NCBI GenBank assembly: GCA_027621355.1
Contig: JAQCBZ010000003.1
Coordinates: forward strand, 37,582 to 101,581
Reading direction: 5' to 3'
Length of the DNA: 64,000 nt
Origin: Bacteroidota bacterium
GTDB taxonomy: Bacteria > Bacteroidota > Rhodothermia > Balneolales > Balneolaceae
Below the pieces are notes generated by a model that had not been told where the DNA came from, did no database searches, and saw only the letters and a list, made by a program, of their open reading frames with translations. A program made the translations under genes and the position numbers. The stretch's first letter is position 1; every line of letters begins with the position of its first letter. Shown here in pieces: positions 55,301 through 64,000 of the stretch.

Positions 55301-56170
55301 ATGAGCGTACTTGTTGATGGTCATACCCGTCTAGTTGTCCAAGGTTTCACCGGAAGCGAAGGTTCATTTCATGCTTCACAAATGATCGACTATGGGACTC
55401 ATGTTGTGGGTGGGGTCACCCCAGGCAAAGGTGGACAAACCCACCTTGATAGACCCGTTTTTAATACTGTGGCCGAAGCTGTGACCAGTGAAGGGGCCAA
55501 CACCAGTATCATTTTTGTACCCCCAGCCTTTGCAGGCGATGCCATTATCGAGGCTGCACAAGCGGGTATTGAACTCATTATCTGTATCACAGAGGGGATC
55601 CCCGTGAAAGACATGGTGATTGCCAAATCGGTGGTGGATCGTCATGGCGCAAGACTCATTGGGCCCAATTGCCCAGGAGTTATCACCCCAGGGCAGGCAA
55701 AAGTTGGCATAATGCCAGGGATGATTTTTACGGAAGGTTCTGTCGGGCTGATTTCACGCAGTGGGACGTTGACCTACGAGGCGGTAGACCAACTCACGAA
55801 AGCGGGACTTGGACAATCCACAGCCATTGGTATTGGTGGAGACCCTGTGATTGGGACAACACATACCGATGCCGTCAAGCTTTTAATGGATGACCCTGAA
55901 ACAAGCGCAATTGTCTTGATTGGTGAAATTGGGGGTAGCGCTGAAGAAGAAGCGGCCGCTTACATCAAGGAGCATGGAACCAAGCCTGTGGTTGCCTTTA
56001 TTGCGGGGTCAACAGCCCCTCCAGGCCGACGCATGGGACATGCTGGAGCGATTATTTCAGGTGGTCAGGGTACAGCTCAAGACAAAAAACGAGCCCTATC
56101 AGAAGCTGGTATTACCGTGGTTGAGAGTCCTGCAGACATCGGTGCAACGGTCGCCTCTCTACTCAAGTAG
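55301..56170 (+). CDS. sucD: Succinyl-CoA ligase, alpha subunit
   Basis: This 289-residue TCA-cycle subunit binds CoA and carries the phosphohistidine. [18 protein letters not shown] is the N-terminal CoA-binding motif, and H247 lies in [14 protein letters not shown], as in the E. coli enzyme. A longer reading from 55250 adds 17 hydrophobic residues that would overlap the promoter. The beta subunit gene sucC is not adjacent. Single-gene unit, convergent with glgC. Confidence 0.95.
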   Translation: MSVLVDGHTRLVVQGFTGSEGSFHASQMIDYGTHVVGGVTPGKGGQTHLDRPVFNTVAEAVTSEGANTSIIFVPPAFAGDAIIEAAQAGIELIICITEGIPVKDMVIAKSVVDRHGARLIGPNCPGVITPGQAKVGIMPGMIFTEGSVGLISRSGTLTYEAVDQLTKAGLGQSTAIGIGGDPVIGTTHTDAVKLLMDDPETSAIVLIGEIGGSAEEEAAAYIKEHGTKPVVAFIAGSTAPPGRRMGHAGAIISGGQGTAQDKKRALSEAGITVVESPADIGATVASLLK

Positions 56171-56194
56171 TTCTTCTTAGTCTCCAGATCTAAC

Positions 56195-57469
56195 TTATTG
56201 AATGGTCGTGCCATCCATAATGGACTGTCCTTTGACGACAATGACAATCCCATCGACCACGTGATAAGCCCCGTAATCACCATCTGTGAGTGACGAACTA
56301 CCATGGATCGTTACACTGTGCCCTATCCGAGCATTTTTATCAATAATGGCGTTGGAGATCGAGCAGTTTTCACCAATGCCAAAGGGTGGGCGGTCAGGAT
56401 GTTGATCAGATAGTTCCTCGATCGTATTAAATGAATCACTCCCCATAATAATGGTGTTTTCAATCACGGTTCCCTTCCCTATCCGGGTACGAATACCCAC
56501 AACAGATCGTGTAATCGATTCCGCTTCGATAATGCATCCCTCAGAAACTACCGTCTGATGAATATGTGTCCCCGAAACTTTCGACGCTGGCAGAAGCCTT
56601 GCACGTGTGTAAATCGGATTTCGGTTGTCATATAGATTAAACTGTGGCACCGCGTCACTGAGCTCTAAGTTGGCTTCATAAAATGATCGAATGGTCCCAA
56701 TATCGGTCCAGTACCCTGTAAACTCATAGGAAAAGACCTTGGTCTCCCCATGAAGTGCTTTGGGAATAATTTCTTTGCCAAAATCTGTCGCGTCGGCGTG
56801 AGTGTCCATCAACTCCATTAACCGGTCACGGTTGAAAATATATATACCCATGGACGCCAAATACTCTTTGCCCTCATCCTTGAGATGGTCATCTACCGGG
56901 CTTTTCCAGGAGGATAATTCTTCCAAAGACGGTTTTTCCACAAACGAGTCTATACGGCTCTGGTTGTCTTTTTTCATGATTCCAAACCCCGTAGCATCTT
57001 CGGCATTAACTGGAATCGTTGCAATGGTAATATCTGCTCCTGAGTCTTTGTGCTGAGAAAGCATGTGCCTAAAATCCATTTGATAGAGTTGATCCCCCGA
57101 GAGAATCAGCACCTGCTCATACTCATGATTTTCTAGGTGATGGATGGATTGCCGCACAGCATCTGCAGTTCCTTGAAACCAATCCGTACTCCCTAAGGTC
57201 TGCTCAGCTGCAAGGATATCAACAAACCCGCTACTGAATGAATCGAAATTGTAGGTGTTTTTGATGTGGCGATTTAGCGAGGCTGAGTTAAACTGCGTGA
57301 GCACAAAAATTTTGCGGATATCCGAATTAATGCAATTTGAAATAGGAATATCGACCAAGCGATATTTACCCGCAATCGGTACTGCTGGTTTGGAACGATG
57401 ACCTGTAAGAGGGTGCAGTCGTGTTCCTCGACCTCCTCCCAAAATCACCGCCAGTGTAGGGTGTTTCAT
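56195..57469 (-). CDS. glgC: Glucose-1-phosphate adenylyltransferase
   Basis: This 424-residue enzyme makes ADP-glucose for glycogen. The nucleotide-binding [20 protein letters not shown] is near residue 11, followed by [10 protein letters not shown] near 175 and the left-handed beta-helix repeats in the last 120 residues. It follows glgA by three bases, giving a two-gene glycogen operon. Confidence 0.95.
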   Translation of the reverse strand: MKHPTLAVILGGGRGTRLHPLTGHRSKPAVPIAGKYRLVDIPISNCINSDIRKIFVLTQFNSASLNRHIKNTYNFDSFSSGFVDILAAEQTLGSTDWFQGTADAVRQSIHHLENHEYEQVLILSGDQLYQMDFRHMLSQHKDSGADITIATIPVNAEDATGFGIMKKDNQSRIDSFVEKPSLEELSSWKSPVDDHLKDEGKEYLASMGIYIFNRDRLMELMDTHADATDFGKEIIPKALHGETKVFSYEFTGYWTDIGTIRSFYEANLELSDAVPQFNLYDNRNPIYTRARLLPASKVSGTHIHQTVVSEGCIIEAESITRSVVGIRTRIGKGTVIENTIIMGSDSFNTIEELSDQHPDRPPFGIGENCSISNAIIDKNARIGHSVTIHGSSSLTDGDYGAYHVVDGIVIVVKGQSIMDGTTIQ

Positions 57470-57472
57470 AGG

Positions 57473-59017
57473 CTACGCTCCAATTCTTTTGCTTTGGAGA
57501 TTCTCATAGACCTTTTGCGTTGCCGCTGCAGAACGCGCCCACGAGAAATCCACTTGATGATTGGCCTTCATCCACGCTAAACGCGCATCCTGCTGATGCC
57601 AAAAGCCCACAGCCTGGCGAAGGATTCCTACAATATTTTGAACAGAAAAATCATCAATTACAAATCCATGCCCATTAGGATTTTGTAAAGTCGAGGGTGA
57701 GGACTCGTTTTTGGATGCCGCTATTTTTCTTGGCACCGAGTCTGTCATTGGATGAACGGTATCTTTGAGCCCCCCCACATTTGAAACAATCGGAATGGCT
57801 CCATAGGTCATCGCATACATTTGATTAAGTCCACATGGCTCCACTCGAGACGGCATAAACATAAAGTCGGATCCAGCATACATCTGATGAGCAAGACCCT
57901 CATTATACTCTAGGCGCGTATCGATATAGGTTGGCTTGGAGTCCGTATTTAGGGCTGTGAGTTGGTGGTGAATTTCAGGATTGCCTGTTCCCAACAGAAT
58001 AAAATTGAGAGGGATCCCTTCGCTTCGAATCGAATGAATAACCGAGGGGAGCATATCGGCCCCTTTTTCCCAAACCAATCGACCAATAAATGCAACAATC
58101 GGTAGGGATAAATCTAGTGTGAAGTGCTCATCTAACGCCTGCCGATTGAGCTCTTTGGATCGTTTCAACGCATCTTTACGTCCAAACTTAAGCGGAACCG
58201 CAAGATGTGGATCGCTCGCTGAATCCCAAACTGTGGCATCGATGCCATTCAGAATGCCTGTAATTTTGGCCTCCTCCATGAGTATGAGTCCTTCCAGTCC
58301 GTTGGAGGATCGTTTCAACTCCTCAACATAGGATGGAGATACCGTGGTCACATGCCATGCACATTTGATTCCACAGGCTAATGGATTTAGGGCATGATCC
58401 CATTCTAGCAGTCCCTGTTTTGAGGGGTCATAAGATGGCAATAAGGAGACTTTTGAGAGGTCGGTCGTGCCATGATATTGCCCATTATGGAGAGTCAAAA
58501 CGGTTGGGATCCCCTTGAAGTGGGCAAATTCCTCGCAATGTTCGATCAGAAAAGGTATCAGTGCTGTATGATGATCATGACAATGGAAAATCTGATCCTT
58601 TGTCGAACAGTCATGACGTTGGTTGAAGGAGTGAATCGCATGAAGGGCCGCAAGTTGGAACACAAGGGTCCGTTGAAATTCATCCCAGTATCCGTGTCCA
58701 CTCTCCGGATCAATGTAGATTCCTTTTCTATCGGTCCAAGTAGAAACTTTTATCGCATAAAATGAAGCTCTCCACTTTTGGGACTGGCGAAGTGTGAAGA
58801 CTTCCGCTGAAAGAGTACCAAAGGCAGAAGGAAAAGAGAAACCCCAGGCTTGCGTTAAATGAGCTTCATTGAGGGAAGGGATGTCATAGTAAGGTATCCA
58901 TACCGTGGATGGACTTCCTTGTTCTGCCAGGGCGTTTGGAAGAGAGCCAACGACATCGCCAAGCCCTCCCGCTTTCGCGAATGGATATGCTTCAGCCGCA
59001 ATATGATGAATCATCAT
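57473..59017 (-). CDS. glgA: Glycogen synthase (ADP-glucose type)
   Basis: This 514-residue GT5 enzyme elongates alpha-1,4-glucan from ADP-glucose. The donor-site motif KAGGLGDVVGSLP begins at residue 15, LTLHNGQYHG is near 178, and PSRVEPCGLNQMYAMTYG carries the C-terminal Glu motif near 391. It is the first gene of glgA-glgC; its leader contains a tandem 23-base repeat shared with the divergent ABC genes. Confidence 0.94.
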   Translation of the reverse strand: MMIHHIAAEAYPFAKAGGLGDVVGSLPNALAEQGSPSTVWIPYYDIPSLNEAHLTQAWGFSFPSAFGTLSAEVFTLRQSQKWRASFYAIKVSTWTDRKGIYIDPESGHGYWDEFQRTLVFQLAALHAIHSFNQRHDCSTKDQIFHCHDHHTALIPFLIEHCEEFAHFKGIPTVLTLHNGQYHGTTDLSKVSLLPSYDPSKQGLLEWDHALNPLACGIKCAWHVTTVSPSYVEELKRSSNGLEGLILMEEAKITGILNGIDATVWDSASDPHLAVPLKFGRKDALKRSKELNRQALDEHFTLDLSLPIVAFIGRLVWEKGADMLPSVIHSIRSEGIPLNFILLGTGNPEIHHQLTALNTDSKPTYIDTRLEYNEGLAHQMYAGSDFMFMPSRVEPCGLNQMYAMTYGAIPIVSNVGGLKDTVHPMTDSVPRKIAASKNESSPSTLQNPNGHGFVIDDFSVQNIVGILRQAVGFWHQQDARLAWMKANHQVDFSWARSAAATQKVYENLQSKRIGA

Positions 59018-59052
59018 GGAACATTCGATTTCAAGTTCGTATACTTCTATTT

Positions 59053-59098
59053 GACTATTGTCAAAAGGTTGAGCTGACTATTGTCGAGAGGTTGAGCG
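59053..59098. repeat. Tandem 23-base direct repeat between glgA and the ABC exporter
   Basis: Two adjacent copies, 59053-59075 and 59076-59098, differ at three positions: GACTATTGTC-RARAGG-TTGAGC. Each copy starts with the small palindrome GAC-TATT-GTC. The array sits in a 120-base divergent intergenic region, 35 bases from the glgA start and 40 from the ABC start. It looks like a double operator or a recent slippage duplication. Confidence 0.65.
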
Positions 59099-59137
59099 AG
59101 TCAGCGCAGACAACCTACCTAACAAAAATACCCAATT

Positions 59138-60049
59138 ATGATTGATGTATCCCACCTGTGGAAATCGTTTGGCAAAAAAGTAGCTGTCCAGGATGCATCC
59201 TTTGTAGCGGAACCTGGACGAATCTTTGGGCTACTAGGACCTAACGGTGCGGGGAAAACCACGACTATCCGAATGATTAATGACATTTTAACCCCCGATC
59301 GTGGTGAAGTTCGGATAAAAAATGTCATTGCCGGACCCCAAACCCAAAAATGGATTGGGTATATGCCAGAAGAGCGGGGTCTTTACCAAAAAATGAAGGT
59401 GGGTGAGCAATTACTTTATTTTGCAAGGCTGAAAGGCCTCTCAACATCCGAAGGGAAAAAAGTGATTTTGCAATGGCTTGAACGATTTGAGGCAAGCGAT
59501 TGGATTAAACAAGAAGTGGGTGAGCTGTCCAAAGGTATGTCTCAAAAGATCCAATTTATCGCCACCATTCTTCATGACCCTGACATCGCCATCTTTGATG
59601 AACCGTTTAGTGGATTAGATCCTATTAATAGTGAGCTACTCAAAACAGTGATTTTGGAATTGAAAGCACAAGGAAAGACCATCCTCTTTTCGACTCATAG
59701 AATGGAACAGGTTGAGCAAATGTGCGACGATATTGCTCTGTTTAATGAAGGTCAAGTCGTGTTAACGGGGAATCTGTCTGAGATTAAATCGTCCTTTGGG
59801 GAAAATACCGTTCTCTTGGAATACGAGGGAGATGGGGCGTTTATTGATGCGCTAGAGCATGTGCGCATCAACAACCGATCCAATCGATTTGCTGAAATAC
59901 GGATTCTTGAGGGGCAGACAGCTTCTGCCATTCTAAAGAAGGCGGTCGAGCATGTAGACGTGAAAAAATTTCAACAAGTTGAGCCATCATTAACTGAGAT
60001 CTTTATCTCAACAGTCAACTCAACCAAAGGAATGGGGAGTGCAGCATGA
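59138..60049 (+). CDS. ABC transporter ATP-binding protein (NatA-like)
   Basis: This 303-residue ATPase has Walker A GPNGAGKT at 34-41, signature LSKGMSQKIQ near 130, Walker B DIAIFDEPFSGLDP and an H-loop in FSTHRMEQ. A C-terminal DUF4162-like domain follows (about 215-300). It overlaps its permease by four bases. The pair fits NatAB/ABC-2 exporters for sodium or other small solutes; the substrate is not known. Confidence 0.9.
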   Translation: MIDVSHLWKSFGKKVAVQDASFVAEPGRIFGLLGPNGAGKTTTIRMINDILTPDRGEVRIKNVIAGPQTQKWIGYMPEERGLYQKMKVGEQLLYFARLKGLSTSEGKKVILQWLERFEASDWIKQEVGELSKGMSQKIQFIATILHDPDIAIFDEPFSGLDPINSELLKTVILELKAQGKTILFSTHRMEQVEQMCDDIALFNEGQVVLTGNLSEIKSSFGENTVLLEYEGDGAFIDALEHVRINNRSNRFAEIRILEGQTASAILKKAVEHVDVKKFQQVEPSLTEIFISTVNSTKGMGSAA

Positions 60050-61416
60050 ACTTCAATAAAGTACGCATAGTCTTAGAGCGAGAGTTTTTCTTCCGAGTCA
60101 AAACGAAAATGTTTTGGATCTCCACACTGCTCGTTCCATTCGGATTTGCACTCTTAATTGGTGGATCGATTGCCATCCAGCTATGGCCTCAGGGGAATGA
60201 AGAAGTCTTAGCCATTATAGATGAGACTGGGGTATTGAGTGAATCACTTCTTGCTGAGGATGAGGCACGCTATCTCAATTATCAGGACAAAACCATTGAA
60301 GAAGGCAAACAGGATGTGCAGTCAGGCACGATCGACGGGCTTTTGGTGCTGCCTAATTCTATCCTAGAGGGTGAGGGGGATGCAGAACTGATCTACAAGG
60401 GCTCAGGTGGGCTCAGTTTGTTGGAAAGTGTGAGAGGAGATGTGCGATCCGTTGTGCGAGAGCAGCGATTGGCCCAAGCAGAGATTACGGACGAGATCCG
60501 CGAATTGTTTGATTCCCGGGTCGGATTTACCTCCACAAAGTTAAATGAAGAGGGCATTACAGAAGAGGATAACACTGTCTTTTATTCTGCGATTGGATTC
60601 ATACTTGGGCTAATCATTTTTGTCGCTTTAACGAGTTATGGAACCATTATCCTGAAGGGTGTGGTGGAGGAAAAGACCAATCGCATTATCGAAATCATCG
60701 CCTCTTCTATCAAACCAATTGAGTTACTCGTGGGTAAGATTTTAGGGATCTCTGCCGTCGCAATTGTCCAATTTGGTTTGTGGGCTGTATTGTTTACCGG
60801 CATTAGTGCGGCAACTACGCCCATTGTGGCGTTTGTGATGGCTCAACAAGAGGGCTCGGCTGAGCAGATGACGTCGCGCGAAGATGTAGTGGCTAGTGCT
60901 ACCAATGGTGAAGAGGTGGAATTGAGCCAAGCGTTGGAAGCAGCCACCAATCCATCACCTACGACAGAACTACCCTTTCAGATACCTGAAATACCCGTGA
61001 GCTTGGTTTTGTATTTCTTCCTGTTTTTCATCCTGGGCTACTTGTTGTATTCCTCCCTCTTTGCAGCTATTGGCTCTACGACCGATGCCACTTCAGACTC
61101 TCAGCAATTAATGATGCCTGTGTTTATCCCAATATTTATGGCATACATGTTTAATGTGCAGATTATGCAGAATCCGAGTACCACGTTTGCAACAGTCGTG
61201 TCCATGATCCCATTATTTACTCCTATCAATATGATTACGCGGGTGGCTATTAGTGAGGTCCCCTTTTGGCAAATTGGAGTCTCAGTGGTGTTGATGATTG
61301 GGTCGATCTATGGTGTGCTCTTGATAAGTGCACGCATCTATCGCATCGGTATTTTGCAATCTGGTGGCAAAGTTGGCTTCAAGGATCTAGCCAAGTGGCT
61401 ACGTCAATCCAACTAA
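60046..61416 (+). CDS. ABC-2 exporter permease (NatB-like)
   Basis: This 456-residue permease has one N-terminal helix (about 22-43), an extracytoplasmic region of about 130 residues, then five or six helices from about 180 on, with VVEEKTNRIIEIIASSIKP near 205. This is the NatB/ABC2_membrane_3 arrangement. An acidic insertion (about 265-315) lies between two helices. Its stop overlaps the stop of the convergent PorD-like gene by four bases. Confidence 0.9.
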   Translation: MNFNKVRIVLEREFFFRVKTKMFWISTLLVPFGFALLIGGSIAIQLWPQGNEEVLAIIDETGVLSESLLAEDEARYLNYQDKTIEEGKQDVQSGTIDGLLVLPNSILEGEGDAELIYKGSGGLSLLESVRGDVRSVVREQRLAQAEITDEIRELFDSRVGFTSTKLNEEGITEEDNTVFYSAIGFILGLIIFVALTSYGTIILKGVVEEKTNRIIEIIASSIKPIELLVGKILGISAVAIVQFGLWAVLFTGISAATTPIVAFVMAQQEGSAEQMTSREDVVASATNGEEVELSQALEAATNPSPTTELPFQIPEIPVSLVLYFFLFFILGYLLYSSLFAAIGSTTDATSDSQQLMMPVFIPIFMAYMFNVQIMQNPSTTFATVVSMIPLFTPINMITRVAISEVPFWQIGVSVVLMIGSIYGVLLISARIYRIGILQSGGKVGFKDLAKWLRQSN

Positions 61417-62315
61417 GGCTGTAGGGCTTCGTATTTACTTGTGTTGGAGGGATCCACTTGTTGTAGGAGCAATAATGCTTCGGTGCGAACTTGTGAATCC
61501 GCATCTCTGAAAATAGAGATGTATTCCTGGGCTTTTGCGTTGAACCAGACGTCAAATACATAGGTACTACTGGCGAGTCGCTTGGCATCTCGAAGCAATT
61601 CGAGGGTTGCCAAGGTGTTCTGGCGTGCTTTTTCTGGATCCAAGGTGAAGATGTCTAGCACTTGCCGATGATGGTCATAAAACGCTTGGCGTAGTGGGTC
61701 ATAGGTTGGATTCAACACATCAGAGATGAGCCCAAAACGATTGCGTTGCGCACCAATCTCTTTCCCCCAACCTAGCGCTCCCTCCTGTTCACCAAGCTCA
61801 CGAATCTGAGCTGCTTTGTTGAAAAACTCCGTCCCACCTAAAGGAGCAAAAGAATCAAAGTCGAACCCAAGGATCATGTAGATATAAAAATCGAGTGTCG
61901 AGGTGAAGCTATCGAACTGAAGGTCGTCTCGAATTAAGCTCTTGCCGCGAGGGAACTCAAACTGCCAACGCTCGTCATTTAATACAACAATCTGGGTTTC
62001 TTGCATGGTGTTATAAATGGGACGTCGGGAGATCACCACAATTTGAGCACCATACACAAAGTCATCACTTGCAGATGTCAGTACGATTTGGAGTGTACAA
62101 CCAATCCGCTCATGCTCTTCAAGTCGATAGTCTGTCCATGAGGTCTCATTGATGTACTGCTCAAGCTGGGGTGCCAATTCCGACATGTAATCAAACGCAT
62201 TCCCAGTGACCTGCTCACGGTTGATGGCTATCTCACAATCCAATTCTTGTGCCATAACACTGTAAGGAATCACGGCTAGAAGTATCAGTAGTGGTAACAG
62301 AAGTGTAAAACGCAT
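61413..62315 (-). CDS. porD: DUF4835 protein, PorD-type type IX secretion component
   Basis: This 300-residue exported protein has a signal peptide (MRFTLLLPLLILLAVIPYSVMAQ). The mature N-terminus ELDCEIAINREQVTGN, FVYGAQIVVISRRPIYNT and SFTSTLDFYIYMILGFDFDSF are typical of DUF4835, described as PorD in type IX secretion in Bacteroidota. Its exact role is not settled. Few genes of this pathway are nearby. The stop overlaps that of the natB-like gene, head-on. Confidence 0.85.
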   Translation of the reverse strand: MRFTLLLPLLILLAVIPYSVMAQELDCEIAINREQVTGNAFDYMSELAPQLEQYINETSWTDYRLEEHERIGCTLQIVLTSASDDFVYGAQIVVISRRPIYNTMQETQIVVLNDERWQFEFPRGKSLIRDDLQFDSFTSTLDFYIYMILGFDFDSFAPLGGTEFFNKAAQIRELGEQEGALGWGKEIGAQRNRFGLISDVLNPTYDPLRQAFYDHHRQVLDIFTLDPEKARQNTLATLELLRDAKRLASSTYVFDVWFNAKAQEYISIFRDADSQVRTEALLLLQQVDPSNTSKYEALQP

Positions 62316-62337
62316 AAAACAACTTAAGAACGGAATG

Positions 62338-62362
62338 ATTGTACAATTGATGCGAAGCGCAT
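62338..62362. repeat. Two adjacent palindromes upstream of the PorD-like gene
   Basis: ATTGTACAAT (62338-62347) is a perfect 10-base palindrome. Two bases on, ATGCG-AAG-CGCAT (62350-62362) is a five-pair inverted repeat with a three-base centre. They lie 22 bases from the PorD-like start in a divergent intergenic region and may be binding sites for a regulator. Confidence 0.45.
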
Positions 62363-62459
62363 GGGTGAAGATACGGTTTCTGATCAGTCAATCTTGGGTT
62401 AATGACCTCTTTAAGGTTGGATGAATCTTGATCAAATCCAACACTGGGTAGGTAGGTCC

Positions 62460-63293
62460 ATGTTTTGGTGGATCGCAGGGATTGTTCTATTGCTAGGGCA
62501 AGCCGATCTGTATGGCCAACGATCTTTTGCCTATGGTCTTGGTCAAGCGGTGCAGTCTGGCACAACGCTTGGAGGGTGCGCATTATCCAACACTAGAGCG
62601 CATGGAACTCCTGGTTCTAGTTGGTCATCGAAACATGGTTGTATCCACATCCAATCCACTCAACTATATCAAGTTCAAGGGCTCTATTACCATCAACTTC
62701 ATAGCAGTATTGGGGTTGGTAAGCAGTGGAGATTGAGTGCACACATAGAATCGTTGGGCATAGAGGGTACCTCGCTAGTGAGTGGCCAAGGTGGTTTGTC
62801 TAGAAATGGGCCAATGGTTGATGTGTGGATTGGACCCTGGACAGAGCACAACCCTTTTAACCTACATGCCCCATGGTCCTTTGGAACAGATCTATGGACC
62901 CGTATCAAATTTTCAGATCAGGTCTATGGGCATGTCTATCTCTCCTCTGAGGTTTGGCCAAGTGTTTCTTCAGGTGTCGACGTGTGGATTGAGGCAATGT
63001 TGTTTAGCAAGTCAATCTTAACCGTGGGTAGGAGTTGGATACCGTTATGGGGTACTCGTCACTCTCTAATTCTAAGGCATGGATTATTTGAGAGAATTCA
63101 TCTGCAAGCAGGACTTCAATCCTTGGCCACCTATGCGAGTGAGCGTAGTGTCTGGACACCATTTGGAGGTGTAAGTGTATCACAACATGCTTTAGGGGTT
63201 GGATTTTATGGTCAAAGCCACCCTGTATTGGGGTGGTCCATGGGGGCTTCATTACGATGGGAATTACGCAATATCATGGAAACCACGAAATAA
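62460..63293 (+). CDS. Exported protein, probable beta-barrel, unknown function
   Basis: From ATG at 62460 the protein has 277 residues and begins with a signal peptide (MFWWIAGIVLLLGQADLYGQ). An ATG at 62421 would add 13 residues before it. The rest alternates polar and aromatic residues in strand-like runs ending in LRWELRN, as in outer-membrane barrels of the PorV/PorP or OmpA type. I do not recognise a family. Its stop overlaps the next start (TAATG), so the two genes are coupled. Confidence 0.6.
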   Translation: MFWWIAGIVLLLGQADLYGQRSFAYGLGQAVQSGTTLGGCALSNTRAHGTPGSSWSSKHGCIHIQSTQLYQVQGLYYHQLHSSIGVGKQWRLSAHIESLGIEGTSLVSGQGGLSRNGPMVDVWIGPWTEHNPFNLHAPWSFGTDLWTRIKFSDQVYGHVYLSSEVWPSVSSGVDVWIEAMLFSKSILTVGRSWIPLWGTRHSLILRHGLFERIHLQAGLQSLATYASERSVWTPFGGVSVSQHALGVGFYGQSHPVLGWSMGASLRWELRNIMETTK

Positions 63294-64000
63294 TGAGTAA
63301 ACAATTGTGTTTCATTGGATTATGGTCGTGCTTGTGTGCAGCACAACAGGGTGTCGCCCAAGTGAATGCAACATCCATTCCCAGACAGGACGTTGGATCC
63401 ATCGAGTCCATGATGGATCTATGGTGGCAATACAGCGAGTACCACGAGCAGTTGGAAGAAGATGTTCAAGAAGCGTATGCTGAGAATCTTCGGATGCATT
63501 TACATCAAAATTATTTGTTTTGTACTCCCATGATGTCGGACGTATTCGAGGTGTTTTACATGCACACTTCATTACTTTTGCAGCTCCATGAAGATCACTG
63601 CTTGGCAAAGGATTCATCCACTACAACCGATTCTGTATTTGTTGAGCAGGTTCTTGACATCCCCTTTGTTGGGGAGTTTATGTCTAGTTACGTGCTACTC
63701 GCGCCAAAAGTTCAAACAATCCAAAACCCTCGTAAACCCAGAGATATTCACGGTGCATTAGGGTCTACATTTAGTTTTAGTAAACCTATACCACGTCGAG
63801 GGGTAAGTTTCGACTCTAGTTCACAATGGGTAGGGACTCCTTCACGACAAAAACATCGCCTACAAGTCCATGGCCCAACAACAGACTTGAGACTGTCCTT
63901 GCAAAAAAATCCTGGGGAATCCTTGGGGTTGGTTCCTTGGCAATCTTGGGTTGCGGGTGGCCTCCAACTCGATCTACCTGCATCGAATATCACCTTAACC
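63293..64000 (+). CDS. Exported protein of unknown function (cut by window end)
   Basis: An uninterrupted frame begins with ATG at 63293, overlapping the previous stop by one base, and runs off the window with 236 codons. It has a signal-peptide-like start (MSKQLCFIGLWSCLCAAQQGVAQ), a helical part (about residues 35-130) and then a Ser-, Gly- and strand-rich part that may begin a barrel. The piece VEQVLDIPFVGEFM loosely recalls a divergent helix-hairpin-helix (ComEA-like) module followed by a barrel, an architecture seen in Bacteroidota, but this is a guess. Coupling to the upstream barrel gene suggests a shared envelope function. Confidence 0.6.
   Translation, partial: MSKQLCFIGLWSCLCAAQQGVAQVNATSIPRQDVGSIESMMDLWWQYSEYHEQLEEDVQEAYAENLRMHLHQNYLFCTPMMSDVFEVFYMHTSLLLQLHEDHCLAKDSSTTTDSVFVEQVLDIPFVGEFMSSYVLLAPKVQTIQNPRKPRDIHGALGSTFSFSKPIPRRGVSFDSSSQWVGTPSRQKHRLQVHGPTTDLRLSLQKNPGESLGLVPWQSWVAGGLQLDLPASNITLT

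Noticed and set aside
62233..62583. 116-codon minus-strand frame spanning the PorD start
   Set aside because: It overlaps the PorD signal peptide in another frame and is antisense to the next gene's start, without any recognisable domain.
1..64000. CRISPR arrays, insertion sequences, integrons, tRNA or rRNA genes
   Set aside because: I saw no regularly spaced repeats, transposase or integrase motifs, terminal inverted repeats or tRNA cloverleaf sequences; the only structural RNA recognised is tmRNA.

Overview
The window looks like a chromosomal segment of a member of the Bacteroidota, in the broad sense that includes Rhodothermota and Balneolota. Supporting signs are two TonB-dependent receptors with N-terminal CarboxypepD_reg-like domains, a DUF4249 lipoprotein, a DUF4835/PorD-like type IX secretion protein, a Rho with a long disordered N-terminal region, a bacillithiol (BshB1-type) deacetylase and a 14-subunit-type complex I. 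Several intergenic regions carry a TTG-N20-TAnnTTT-like promoter, close to the known Bacteroidota -33/-7 consensus. Base composition and coding style look uniform. I see no prophage, insertion sequence, integron, CRISPR array or tRNA gene. The window reads as a core-genome neighbourhood with a few lineage-specific cassettes. Genus and species cannot be set from the sequence alone.

Layout: (1) 1-2506: edge of a plus-strand frame, then a secreted zinc metalloprotease on the minus strand. (2) 2673-11482: nuoABCDEFGH for the peripheral arm and NuoH of complex I, translationally coupled to a YmdB-like phosphoesterase and a LolD-type ATPase; nuoI-N are absent here. (3) 11547-16886: TPR membrane protein, L-asparaginase, HU (minus), sodium:alanine symporter with an extra domain, uracil phosphoribosyltransferase, HAD phosphatase. 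(4) 16951-21489: secreted phosphoesterase with a C-terminal CBM9-like domain, paired with a TonB receptor. (5) 21505-21866: tmRNA on the minus strand. (6) 21910-24430: flotillin FloA and an NfeD protease (minus). (7) 24565-31043: second TonB receptor with DUF4249 lipoprotein, then rpiB, glyA, tatC and an FKBP-like lipoprotein. (8) 31075-35729: alanine racemase and a PYROXD2-like oxidoreductase (minus), then sppA (plus). (9) 35749-51375: a long minus-strand run with two MacB-type permeases, three small YqjD/YqjE-like membrane proteins, TolC, adaptor, ATPase, two rhomboids, ispG, a GH13 lipoprotein, a cysteine-less thioredoxin-like protein, pabC-like, folC and rho. (10) 51449-55113: bshB1 (plus), then an inositol-monophosphatase-like gene and dnaG (minus). 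(11) 55301-64000: sucD (plus), glgA-glgC (minus), a NatAB-type ABC exporter (plus), PorD-like protein (minus), and two poorly recognised envelope genes (plus), the last one cut by the window end.

How it fits together: most genes serve respiration (complex I, SucD), envelope biogenesis and quality control (LolD, TatC, SppA, rhomboids, FloA/NfeD, PorD), nutrient uptake (two TonB systems), central carbon and one-carbon metabolism (GlyA, FolC, PabC, RpiB, GlgA/GlgC, GH13) and information processing (DnaG, Rho, HU, tmRNA). The least ordinary parts are the split MacB-like exporter operon with embedded YqjD/YqjE-like small membrane proteins, the thioredoxin-fold protein whose CXXC is replaced by SGES, the domain insertion in the AGCS symporter, the tmRNA tag ending in SLAA, and several intergenic repeats that look like regulatory sites.
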